From: Orientallactaga sibirica
Taxonomy: Eukaryota > Chordata > Mammalia > Rodentia > Dipodidae
Assembly (NCBI GenBank): GCA_036365145.1
Contig: JAEOAD010000013.1
Location: 44,643,001 to 44,707,000, forward strand
Length of the DNA: 64,000 bases
Direction: 5' to 3'
Below, piece by piece: positions 39,878 to 50,778 of the stretch; the stretch's first letter is position 1; each line of letters begins with the position of its first letter. Under the pieces are notes generated by a model. The model was not told the origin of the DNA, made no database searches, and saw only the letters and a list, made by a program, of their open reading frames with translations. The position numbers and the translations under genes are program-made.

Positions 39878-42800
39878 GGGCTGGAGAGATGGCTTAGCTG
39901 TTAAGGCACTTGTATGTGAAACCTAAAGACCCAGGTTCGATTCCCCAGAACTCCCATAAGCCAGATGCACAAGGTGGTGGCACATGCATCTGGAGTTTGT
40001 TTGCAGTGGCTGGAGGCCCTGGTGTGCCTCCCTGCTCTCTATCTGCCTCTTCTTTCCTCCCTCTCCCAAACAAATAAAAAATATCTTTAGGGCTGGGGAA
40101 ATGGCTTAGCAGTTAAGGCATTTGCCTGGAAAGCCTAAGGACCCTGGTTCAATTCCCCAAGACCCACGTAAGCCAGATGCACAAGGGAGTGCATGTGTCT
40201 GGAGTTCATTTGCAGTGGCTGGAGGCCCTGGCATGCCCATTCTCCTCTCTCTCTCTCAAATAAATAAATAAATATTTTTTAAAATAAAACAATATTTTAA
40301 AGCTGGGCGTGGTGGCGCACGCCTTTAATCCCAGCACTCGGGAGGCAGAGGTAGGAGGATCACCGTGAGTTCAAGGCCACCCTGAGACTACATAGTTAAT
40401 TCCAGGTCAGCCTGGGCCAGAGTGAGACCCTACCTCGAAAAACCAAAAAATAAATAAATAAATAAAAAATAAAAAAATATTTTAGCCGGGTGTGGTGGCG
40501 CACGCCTTTAATCCCAGCACTCGGGAGGCAGAGGTAGGAGGATCGCCAAGAGTTCGAGGCCACCCTGAGACTACATAGTTAATTCCAGGTCAGCCTGGAC
40601 CAGAGTGAGACCCTACCTTGCAAACCCCCCCCAAAAAAAATTTAAAAAGACACTAAAATAGAGGGGCAAGAAAAAAATAGGAGAGGGAATAGTAGGAAAG
40701 AAGACAGGTTTCAGTGGCAGGGCATCGAGGAAGAGGGACAAAAGAGGGTGGTGGGAAAGGATTATGTACATTTTTCAAATAAAAAATATTGGAGTCTAGC
40801 CAGGTGTGGTGGTGCACACCTTTAATCCCAGCACTAGGGAGGCAGAGGTAGGAGAATTGCCTTGAGTTTGAGGCCACTATATAGTGAATTCCAAGTCAGG
40901 CTGGGCTAGAGTGAGACCCTACCTTGGAAAAGCTATATATATATGCGTCTGGTCGTGTTGCTCAACAGTATAATCTGAATTTAGCATACATCAAGCTCTG
41001 GGTTCAATTAAAAATCTTGCCGGGTGTGGTGGCGCACGCCTTTAATCCCAGCACTCGGGAGGCAGAGGTAGGAGGATCACCGAGAGTTTGAGGCCACCCT
41101 GAGACTACATGGTTAGTTCCAGGTCAGCCTGGACCACAGTGAGACCCTACCTCGCAAAACCAAAAAAAAAAAAAAAAAAATCTTGTAAAGGGCCGGGCGT
41201 GTGGCACATGCTTTTAATCCCAGCACTCTGGAGGCACAGGTAGGAGGATCGCTGTGAGTTCAAGGCCATCCTGAGACTACATAGTGAATTCCAGGTCAGC
41301 CTGAGCTGACCCTAACTTGGAAAACAAAAAAAAAAAAAAAAAAAAAAATCTCGTAAATGGCTGGAAAGATGGCTTAGTGGTTAAGGCGCTTGCCTGCAAA
41401 GCCAAGGATCCAGGTTTGATTCCCCAGGACCCATGTAAGCCAGATGCACAAGGTGGCACATGCATCTGGAGTTCATTTGCAGCAGCTGGAAGCCTTGGCG
41501 TGTCCATTCTCTCTCTCAAAAAAAAAATCTTGTAAAATTTGGACTGGAGAGATCGCTTAGCAGTTAAAGTGTTTGTTTGTGAAGTCTAAGGACCCAGGTT
41601 CTATTCCCCAGTACCTATGTAAGCCAGATGCACAATTTGGCACATGCTTCTGGAGTTCGTTTGTGGTGGCTGGAGGCCCTGATGCACCCATTCTCTCTCT
41701 CTGCCTCTTTCTCTCTTTCCCTGCCTCTTTCTCTCTCAAATAAATAAAAATTTAAAAATCCTGTAAAATTTGTAATCCATTAATACATTGTGAAATTAAT
41801 TTTAGATATGTAGTGATCAGCCAATTTTTGTTTTGATTTTTCGAGATAGGGTCTCACTGTAGCTCAGGCTGACCTGGAATTCACTATATAGTCTCAGTGT
41901 GGCCTTGAACTCATGGTGATCCTCCTACCTCTGCCTTTGAGTGCTGGGATTAAAGATGTGTCCATCACACCCGGCTTTGATCAGCCTTTTTTTTTGGGGG
42001 GGGGGTTTCCAAGGAAGGGTCTCACTCTAGCCCAGGTTGACCTGGATGGAATTCACTATGTAGTCTCAGGGTGGCCTTGAACTCATGGCGATCCTCCTAC
42101 CTCTGCCTCCCTAGTGCTGGGATTAAAGGCGTGTGCCACCATGCCTGGCTCTGATCAGCCAATGTTTAAAAAATATTTTATTTATTTGAGAGAGAGGAAG
42201 AGAGGGAGGGAGAAATGGGATGCACCAGGACCTCCAGCTACTGCAAACAAACTCCAGGCACATACACCACCTTGTACATCTGGCTTACCTGGGTCCTAGG
42301 GAATTGAACTGAGGTCCTTTGGCTTTGCAGGAAAATGCCTCTCTCCAGCCCCGATCAACCAATTTTTTAAAGGATATCAAAGGGGAGCCTGGGGTTGGAG
42401 AGATGGCTTAGCGGTTGAGGCGCCTGCCTCCTAAGCCTAAGAACGTTGGTTCCAATCTCCAGGTCCCACTTTTAGCCAGATGCAAAGTGACGCAAGGGTG
42501 CAATGCCGCACTTGACCACAATGGGGCTCACACATCTGGATTTTGTGCACAACAGCTGAGACGCTGCTGGCGCGCCCATTTCTAGCCCATCTCTATCTCT
42601 TCCTCTCCCTTTCTCTCTCTCTCTGTGTCTCTCTCCAAAAAAAGGGGGGGGGGCTGGTGGTGCACATCTGTAATACAGTAACTGGAGCCACAGGTAGGAA
42701 GTCATGAGCCTGGGCCATATTGCAAGGCCCTATCACAAAGCAAAACAAAAGAATACTGTACAAGTGGAAGTGGTATATGTATTTTAAAAAAAATTTATTT

Positions 42801-43041
42801 TTATTTATTTGACAGAAAGGGAGAGAAAATGGGCACGCCAGGGTCTCCAGCCACTGCAAACGAACTCCAGATGCATGCTTCACCTTGTGCATCTGGCTAA
42901 CGTGGGTCTTGGGGAATTGAACCTGGGTCCTTTGGCTTTGCAGGCAAATGCCACTATGCCATCCCTCCAGCCCGGTACATGTCTTTTTTGATAAAATATT
43001 GGTGTCCATGTAAATGTGGCCACGTATATCTTATATGTATT
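39878..43041. repeat. intergenic SINE-saturated segment
   Basis: Almost continuous SINEs: B2-type + at 39878-40078 and 40090-40275; B1 + at 40302-40450, 40484-40635 and 40798-40935; ID-like + at 40945-41012; B1 + at 41020-41165 and 41190-41330; B2-type + at 41357-41520 and 41540-41750; B1 - at 41837-41975 and 41990-42150; B2-type - at 42165-42352; long-form B2-type + at 42390-42640 (own entry); B1 scrap at 42655-42740; B2-type - at 42785-42975. Many copies keep clean A-tails, so several insertions look recent. Confidence 0.8.
42390..42640 (+). repeat. long-form B2-type SINE, copy 2, with CTCF-like motif
   Basis: Head GGTTGGAGAGATGGCTTAGC. After AGCCAGATGCAAAG comes the extra segment GTGACGCAAGGGTGCAATGC, then TTGACCACAATGGGGCTCAC, before the usual CTGGCGCGCCCATT and CT-rich tail. 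The motif at 42513-42530 fits about 14 of 18 CTCF consensus positions. It lies between the MED13 3' end and the INTS2 promoter. Confidence 0.7.
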
Positions 43042-43391
43042 TGTAGCAGACTGCTTCAGGTTCACTGAGATGAACTTCCAGACCAGGCACAGTTATGGAG
43101 GAAGGGATATTTATTGAAGCTTACAGATCCAGGAGAAGTTCTATATTGGCAGAAGAAGCTGGCCTGCCTTCACAGGACTAACACAGAGAAAAGCCAAAAG
43201 CCACCCAGCACAGCACACCTAAGGAAGTCCATCTAGGCACACTTTGCATATCTTTGGATTGCAATCCTAAACCCACCACCACACTTTAAGATCCGCCCAG
43301 CGACACTGCCTCTAGCCAGGTGGCTGCAGATGCAAACTACGAACTAATAAAACACTAAATATATTGGGGGCCATCTATTCAAACTACCACA
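43042..43391 (-). mobile_element. solo LTR, ORR1/MaLR-like, copy 1
   Basis: 350-bp element. On the - strand it begins TGTGGTAGTTTGAATAGATG, carries AATAAA followed by a C/T-rich region near its 3' end and finishes ...TACA, the TG...CA frame of an LTR. Flanks GTATT (43037-43041) and GTATG (43392-43396) look like a 5-bp target-site duplication with one change, as expected for ERVL/MaLR. A close second copy is at 59875-60211. There is no internal retroviral coding sequence. Confidence 0.65.
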
Positions 43392-46376
43392 GTATGTATG
43401 TCTATGGTAGATAAGTTATATGGTTTATAACTTTATAAGGTATAACCTATTTATAGTTCTATACATACACATGTTATGGGTCACAACGTTAACTATATTA
43501 CTGTGGATCAGGTAGAAAAATTTTTGTGCATCATGCTTTTTTTTTTTGGTTTTTCGAGGTAGGGTCTCACTCTGGCCCAGGCTGACCTGGAATTCACTAT
43601 GCAATCTCAGGGTGATCTTGAACTCATGGCGATCCTCTCCTACCTCTGCCTCCTGAGTGCTGGGATTAAAGGTGTGTACCACCATGCCCGGCTGCATCAC
43701 GCTTTTCATAAAAGCACCCCTAACTGCTGAGTCATCTCTCTAACCACAAGTGGAAACATTTTTGAGAATCACTGTATTACATTTTTTTTCTTCCTTTACT
43801 GATTTTCTGTGTTGAAAGTCTAATCTTGTTTTCAGAGATTATCCTTCTGTCAAGGCCTTAGAAGCTGTAGAGTGCTTTATATAAAATACTTTTGTTTCCA
43901 ACTCCTAGCATAACACTTAAAACAAAAGGTTACAAGGATATCTTGAATGATTCAGGAACAAAATATAGTTTGGCTGTGCATGGTGACACAATCCTCTAAT
44001 CCCAGTATTTGGGATAGTGGAGCAGGAGTTGCAAACCAGTGTGGGCTACATGGTGTGTTCCTGGCCAACCTGGGGTATGTAGTAAGTGAGAACCTGTCTA
44101 GAAGTGGTGGTGCACGCCTTTAATCCCAGCACTCAGGAGACAGAAGTAGGAGGATCACTATGAGTTTGAGGCCATCCTGAGAAAACACAGTGAATTCCAA
44201 GTCAGCCTGAGCTAGATTTAGACCCTGCCTCGAAAAACAAAAACCAACAAACAGACAAAAGAAAACAAAAAAGGGCTGGAGAGATGGCTTAGTGGTTAAG
44301 GCATTTGCCTACAAAGCCAAAGGATCCTGGTTCAAATCTCCAGGACTCACATAAGCCAGATGCACAAGGGGACACATGCATCTGGAGTTCATTTACAGTG
44401 GCTTGATGCCCTGGCATGCCCATTCTCTCCCTCTCTCTCTCTGCCTCTTTCTCTCAAATAAATAAATAAAATATATTTTAAAAAAAAAAAAGAAAGAAAA
44501 CAAAAAAACCCCATCCATATTGGCTGGGCATGGTCGTGCAAGACTAATCCCAGAACTGTGGAGGCAGAGGTAGGAGAACTGCCATGAGTTCAATGCCACC
44601 CTGAGACTACATAGTGAGTTCTAGTTCAGCCTGTGTTAAGACCCTACCTCAAAAGAACAAAACAAAAGATTGTGAAGATATATAGACTAGTGGTTATTTT
44701 CAAGGTGATTAGACATTTTTTAAGAAGTTGTTGAAAGTTTTGAGCCATTTTTCCCCAGAAGTGCCAAGTGTAATTTTGAACAGATTCAACAAAATTTCTG
44801 AATTTTCACTGCTCCAAAATGAATTTTGCATCCTAAATTAAGAACTCTGAAAGCTGCCAGACGTGGAGTTCCATGCCTTTAATTTCAGCACTTGGGATGC
44901 AGAGGCAGGAGGATCCCTGCAGGTACCACACCAGTTTTGTTTACATGATGAGTTCCAGGCTTTCAAAAAACTAACAAAAGGCGCCAGGTGTGGTGGCGCA
45001 CACCTTTAATCCTAGCATTTGGAAAGCAGAGGTAGGAGAATTGCCATGAGTTCAAGGCCACCCTGAGACTACATAGTGAATTCCAGGTCAGCCTGGGTAG
45101 AGCAAAACCCTACCTTGAAAAAAACCAAAATAAATAAGCAAATAAACCAATAAAAAATAAATAATAAATAAAAATAACAAAAGGTGGCTGGCAAGGTGGC
45201 TCAGTGGTTAAAGGCACTTGTTTGCAAAGCCTGCTGGCCTAGGTTTAATTCCCATGCCACCCAAGTAAACCAGACACAAAAAAGTGTTGCAAGCATCCGA
45301 TGTTTGTTTGCACCTCAATGTGTGCCAATAAATAAATAAATAAAATTAGAAGCAAAGAATAAACAAAGAAAAACATCTAAACGTCAGTCAGGAAAAATCC
45401 ATCTCCTATAACCTCTATAGTGAGTCTCTGTCTCAAAACAAAACAAAACCCCCAAAACTCGCAAAGCAAGATTACCTTTGGCTGTTGGTGGAAAGTGGAA
45501 GTATTTTGGGATTACAATTACTTTAAAAAATCTTCTACATACAAACCCTGGGATCTCAGAACTTGGTACTGACAGGGCACAGGAAAAGGGATTTTAAAGG
45601 ATGATACAGGAAGTTCTGGGCAACAAACAGAAAGGGCAACCTTAGAATAGCGAGATGTCTCAGCGATTAAAGGTACTTACTTGAATGCCCCACGATCTGG
45701 ATTTGATTCCTCAATACACACTTAGAGCCAGATAGATGCACAAAGTAGTGCAGGCATCTGGAGTTCCTTTACGGGAGCAAGAGGCCCTGGCGCACTCATT
45801 CTCTCTCTCTTTCCCTGTAAATTAATGAATATTTAAAAAGAAAGGACAAAGCCGGGCATGGTGGTGCACACCTTTAATCCCAGCACTGGGGAGTCAGAGG
45901 TGGGAGGATTGCCGTGAGTTCGAAGTCACCCTGAGACTACGTAGTGAATTCCAGGTTAGCCTGAGCTAGAGTGAGACCCCACCTCGAAAAACAAAAACAT
46001 ATATATATATACAATTTTTAAATGTATATATTTACAAGAAAGAAAATGTTAAAGCTGTCCTTTTTTTGTTTTGGTTTTCTGAGGTAGGGTCTCACTCTTG
46101 TTCAGGCTGACCTGGAATTCACTATGTAGTCTCAGGGTGGCCTCGAACTGTCGCCGCTCTCTTTCTTCTAATATTTTATTTATTAATTTTCCTCCTGCAA
46201 TCGCACACCTGCACTGGCCTTTGCGCATCTGGCTTTAGGTGCTGGGATTAACCAGGCAGTCAGGTCGCCTACTGAGTTCTCCAGGCCACGTTTCTTGAGA
46301 CTTCATGTCAGTGACGATAAATTCCAGGTCATCCTGGACCATGTCAAAACCAGTGAGAGCCCTACGTCTTTAAAAA
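43392..46376. repeat. intergenic SINE cluster upstream of INTS2
   Basis: B1 - at 43540-43695; head scrap of a B2-type - at 43700-43745; unique 43746-43970; old B1 + at 43972-44100; B1 + at 44103-44240; B2-type + at 44274-44475; B1 + at 44523-44655; old B1 + at 44855-44965; B1 + at 44983-45125; B2-type + at 45184-45345; B1 scrap near 45375-45440; B2-type + at 45640-45830; B1 + at 45850-45998 followed by an AT repeat; truncated B1 - at 46063-46150; degenerate SINE-like scraps at 46170-46360. Confidence 0.75.
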
Positions 46377-46484
46377 CTAAAAACAACAACAACAGTTCAA
46401 GGCCACCCAGACAATTCCAACAACAACAAGTGAAAACAAAAACTAAAAACAACAACAACAAACAAAAAAAACAAAACAAAACAG
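46377..46484 (+). repeat. A-rich CAA repeat just upstream of INTS2 CpG island
   Basis: Several short (CAA)n and (AAAAC)n runs separated by B1-like scraps (GTTCAAGGCCACCC). It marks an abrupt switch from A-rich repeat DNA to GC-rich promoter DNA within about 50 bp. Open frames crossing this junction are compositional. Confidence 0.7.
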
Positions 46485-46565
46485 TGGGCTCTGGGGAGAA
46501 GACTGGAAGAGTAAGGTTTGCGAACAGCTGCGTTAAGCAGGGCGGAGGAAGGGGCGGGCCGGCGC

Positions 46566-46577
46566 CGCGCACGCGCA
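46566..46577 (+). promoter_or_regulatory. NRF1-type binding site
   Basis: CGCGCACGCGCA matches the consensus YGCGCAYGCGCR at all 12 positions. NRF1 sites sit close to start sites of many TATA-less housekeeping promoters. Confidence 0.65.
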
Positions 46578-46579
46578 GT

Positions 46580-46663
46580 GCTTCAGCGGCGCGGACTTGT
46601 CTAGCTTCCTCCCGCCGCCACCTTCCTTCCAAGTGCAGTACGGTGGCCGACGGGGGCCAGACG
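46580..46663 (+). other. INTS2: INTS2 exon 1 (5' UTR), approximate
   Basis: GC-rich segment ending at a GACG|GTGAGG donor (GT at 46664). A second possible donor is GAAG|GTGCTG (GT at 46680). The 5' limit is a guess from the position of the NRF1 and GC-box motifs. With the first donor the exon has no ATG in frame with the protein; with the second it would add one (see findings). Confidence 0.45.
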
Positions 46664-47200
46664 GTGAGGATGAATGAAGGTGCTGGGTGCAGTCTGCTCC
46701 GCGTTTCCCTCTCTCCAGGCTGCTTCTGCCTTTGTGCGGAGGAGCCCCCATTCTGTCCCCATCTTATCGCCGAGCTAGTTGGTCCCAGCGTCTGAGTTCT
46801 TGGGTCCCGGAGTCGACTTGGGGGCAACCGCTGGGGATTGGGGGATCCGGAGACTCGCCTAGGCCCGACTTCGGACCGCGTTCTCGATTTCTGCCTCGTC
46901 CCGCGCTCGGACGCGGAATCCCCGTGGGTCCCGTGAGGCTGGAGGGTAGATCCGAAGGTATGAAGCGTCCGCTTCCCAGGCCTCTGTGCGGCTTGGTCCC
47001 AAGTTGGCCTGACGTTTCTCGGCCGCAGGGACTTGTTGGTTCTCCTCGATACTTAGTCCTGTGAGCGCACGGGTCTCGGCGCCCTGCTCCGTCGTTCCCC
47101 TTGGCTTGCCAAGAGCAGCACCAGCAACTTTTCTGCCCGCCACTCCCCGTGGCGCTGGCAAGTGGGTCGTTCTTAAGAGGAGATGGCCTTGGCTGTCCAC

Positions 47201-50200
47201 TTCGTGCCCCCCCCTCTTTTTTTGGACTCTTTGATTAATTACTCCTGAAGACAGACGAGTGCCCAAGTGAGATTGCCTCTTCCCCTCTTTCAGATGGTTC
47301 TTCCTACACATATGTTCTCACCCTGTAACATGGGTACTCTGTAACAGGATAGCGTTGTGGCTTTCAGAGCTTTGGCCAGTGAGATGACTGCCTAGTGTTT
47401 CCGTCCACCCATGCAAGGTAGGAAGAGAAGTAAAAACAGTTACTGACATATGTCTGGTTACGCATGTGAAACGAAAGAGGGATGACCGGCCATTCATTTC
47501 CTCTACATTTCGTGCAGCTCATTGGACTCATACAGTCAGGAAAATCTTAGGCTGAGAGTGTGTAAGGAGTTTAGCCACTAAATGTTAGTATTACTGTACT
47601 TGGTTCTCTGGACCTCTTACTGTCTTTGTAAAATAAGTGTTAGAGCAAAAGATTGCTAAGTCTGGAAGATACATTATCTATGCAGTTTTATTTTTAGATT
47701 CAGATGACAGTAGACAAAGAGTCATAGAAGTCTGAAGTCTGGTCCTTAATTATGCAAGAACCACTTGCCAACACGGAGGCCAGCTGAAGACCCAACACGT
47801 TTTTCTTCCATATATATATATATATATAATTTTTTTTTCAAGGTAGGGTCTTACTCTAGCTCAGGCTGACCTGGAATTCACTATGTAGTCTAAGGGTGGT
47901 ATAACAATATTTTTTCAAAATATTTTATTTATTTATTTTCAGAGAGAGAGAATGAGAATGGGTGTGCCAGGGTCTCTAGCCACTGCAGATGAACTCCAGA
48001 TGCATGTGCCACTTTGTGCATCTGGGTTAACATGGGTACTGGGAAATTGAATCCTGGCCATCAGGCTTTACAGGCAAGCGCCTAAACTGCTGGGCCATCT
48101 CTGTAGCCCTTTAAAAAAATAACATATATATATGCACATACATACATACATACACACACATACATACACATACATACATACACACACACATATAATTTAT
48201 ATATTTATATTATACATATTTTATATATTTACATTATATATATATGTTAAGGTAGGGTTTCACTCTAGTCCATGTTGACCTGGAATTCACTATGTAGTCT
48301 CAGGGTGGCCTTGAATTTATGGCAGTTCTCCTACCTCTGCCTCCCAAGTGCTGGGATTAAAGGTGTGGGCCACCATGCCCGGCTTTAAAAAATATTTTTA
48401 GGGCTGGAAAGATGGCTTAGCTACTAAGGCACTTGCCTGAAAAGTCTAAGGACCCAGTTTTGATTCCCTAGAATCCACGTAAGCCAGTTGAACATGGTGG
48501 TTCATGCATCTGGAGTTATTTTGCAGTGGCTAGAAACCCTGGTGTTCCCATTCTCTCTCTCTTATAAATAAATAGAAATAAGATATTTTAAAAAAGTTTT
48601 TATTTATAAGCCAGGCATGGTGGTGCATGCCTTTATCCCAGCACTTGTGGGAGGCAGAGGTAAGAGGATCACCGTGGTGAGTACAAGGCCACCCTGAGGC
48701 TACATAGTGAATTTTAGGTTAGCCTGGTTTAGAGCAAGACCACACCTCAAGAAAAATGTTACAAAAATATTTTTATATATTTATTTGCAAGGAGAGAGAG
48801 AGAGAGGGAATGGGCACACCAGGGTCTCGTTCCATTGCAAACGAACTCCCCATGCTTGTGCCACTGTGTGCATCTGGCTTTACATAGATACTGGGGATTT
48901 AGACCTAGGATGCCAGACTTCGGAAGCAAATGCCTTTAACTGCTGAGCCATCTCTCCAGTCCTGTTTTCTTTTGTTATAATTTTCCATTTTTAAGTTTTT
49001 ATTTATTTGAAAGAGAAAGAATGAGGCAAATAGAGAATAGGCTTGCTGAGGCCTCTAGCTGCTGTAAGCAAACTCCATATGCATGTGCCACCTTGTGCAT
49101 TTGGCTTTATGTGGGTCCTAGGGAGTAGAACCAGGGTCCTTTGGCTTTGTGGGCAGGTGCTTTAACTGTAAGCCATCTGTCCAGCTCTAATTTTCTATTT
49201 TCAAATTATTTATTTTGCCAGGCATGGTGGCACACTCCTTTAATCCCAGCACTTGGGAGGCAGAGATAGGAGGATTGCTATGTGTTTGAGGCCACCCTGA
49301 GACTATATAGTGAATTCTAAATCAGCCTGGGCTAGATCAAGACCATACCTTGAAAAACAAAACAAAACAAATCATTTATTTATTTATTTGCATGTGTGTT
49401 TGAGTGCCCATCCCAGTAACCATCCAGTTTTATGTGGGTGACTGGGGAATTACGTGGGCTTCAAGGCTCTGCAATCAAGAACCTTTAACCACTGAGGCAT
49501 CTCCTTAGCCCCTAAATTTTCTCTTTTTTATTATTTATTTGTGTGTGTGTGTATGGGCATGTGTTGTGGAGGTTGGAGGACAACCTCGGGTGTTTCTTTC
49601 CTGCCTTTAAACCCCCAATATTTTATTTATTTGCAAAGGAAGAGAGAGAGAGAAAGAGAGAGAATGAAAATGAATATGGGTGTACCAGGGCTGAATGGAT
49701 GAGTCAGGGCCTGCAGCTACTGCAAACAAACTCCAGACACATTTGCCACTTTGTGCTTCTGGTTTTATGTGGTTACTGGGGAATTAAACCCCTGGCCAGT
49801 AGGCTTTGCAAGCAAGCACCTTAACCACTTAGCCATTTCTACTGTCCATCCTTTCACCTTTTGAGACAGGGTCCCTCTTGCTGTTGCTACTTGTGAGTTT
49901 TAGGTTTCTTCTGGCTCTGTTTCCATTGCTGTATGTGTATGCTGGGATTATAGATGTGTATGTGAATTTGTATCTGATTTTATGTAGTTTCTGGGTAAAT
50001 TAATTGTTCAATAGGCTTGCAAGCAAGTGCTTTAGCCTCTGAGCCATCTCCCCTGCTCCCCAACATACTTTTCAATTTTTTTTGGCTTTTTTTTTTTTCC
50101 TCCTCTAGCTCAGGCTGACCTGGAGTTCACTGTGTAGTCTCAGGCTGGCCTCAAATTCATAGAAGTCCTCCCACATAGCCTCCCAAGTGCTGGGATTAAA

Positions 50201-50471
50201 GGCGTGTACCACCATGCCTGGCCTACTTTTCAAGTTTTTAAAAAGAAGTGTATTTGCTGGGCGTGGTGGTGCACGCCTTTAATCCCCAGCACTCAAGAGG
50301 CAGAGGTAGGAAGATCACTATGAGTTCGAGGCTACCCTGAGAGTACATAGTGAATTCCAGGTCAGCCTGAGCTAGAGGGAGACCCTATCTCGGGAGTTGG
50401 GGGGGGGGGGGAGAAGCGTATTTATCCATGTGAAAATTATACGGCCACTTGCATTTTTGTTTTGCTTTTAG
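47201..50471. repeat. INTS2 intron 1: SINE cluster
   Basis: 47201-47800 unique-looking. B1 - scrap at 47838-47895; B2-type - at 47922-48105; CA/TACA repeat at 48130-48200; B1 - at 48250-48388; B2-type + at 48400-48590; B1 + at 48610-48760; B2-type - at 48775-48962 and 48990-49188; B1 + at 49220-49360; partial B2-type - at 49375-49510; B4-like - (49540-49612 plus 49850-50058) split by a B2-type - at 49614-49848; B1 - at 50100-50223; B1 + at 50257-50400 ending in a G-run. Exon 2 starts about 70 bp later. Confidence 0.8.
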
Positions 50472-50778
50472 GATCAAGAATGATGATGACTGAGTGTACA
50501 AGCCTTCAGTTTGTCAGCCCTTTTGCTTTTGAAGCAATGCAGAAGGTGGATGTTGTTCGCCTGGCCTCTTTAAGTGATCCAGAATTAAGACTCCTCCTGC
50601 CCTGTTTGGTGAGGATGGCACTTTGTGCTCCTGCTGACCAGAGCCAAAGCTGGGCTCAAGATAAAAAACTCATCCTTCGCCTTCTGTCAGGAGTGGAAGC
50701 TGTTAACTCCATTGTTGCATTATTGTCTGTGGACTTTCATGCTTTAGAACAAGATGCCAGCAAAGAACAGCAGCTTAG
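50472..50778 (+). CDS. INTS2: INTS2 exon 2 (start codon region and first ~100 residues)
   Basis: Acceptor TTGCTTTTAG, donor TTAG|GTAATG. Eight bases of 5' UTR (GATCAAGA) precede ATGATGATG. It encodes MTECTSLQFVSPFAFEAMQK and helical segments such as RLLSGVEAVNSIVALLSVDF. It ends two bases into an Arg codon. Confidence 0.92.

Larger units (their letters stand above)
46530..47200 (+). promoter_or_regulatory. INTS2: INTS2 CpG-island promoter
   Basis: The only GC-rich, CpG-dense stretch in the window. It contains an Sp1-like GGGGCGGGCC at 46551-46560 and a perfect NRF1-type palindrome at 46566-46577. No TATA box is visible upstream of the proposed exon 1, which is typical for a housekeeping gene. 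The island is entirely free of SINEs. The exact transcription start is not determinable from sequence alone. Confidence 0.75.

Noticed and set aside
42593..43009. 138-codon reverse open frame
   Set aside because: Made of two B2-type SINEs and a B1 scrap read through; the protein-like strings recur in many other SINE copies in the window.
46295..47311. Several 120-175 codon open frames on both strands around the INTS2 CpG island
   Set aside because: GC-rich sequence has few stop codons by chance. The frames overlap each other on both strands, cross the A-rich/GC-rich junction and show no recognisable domain.
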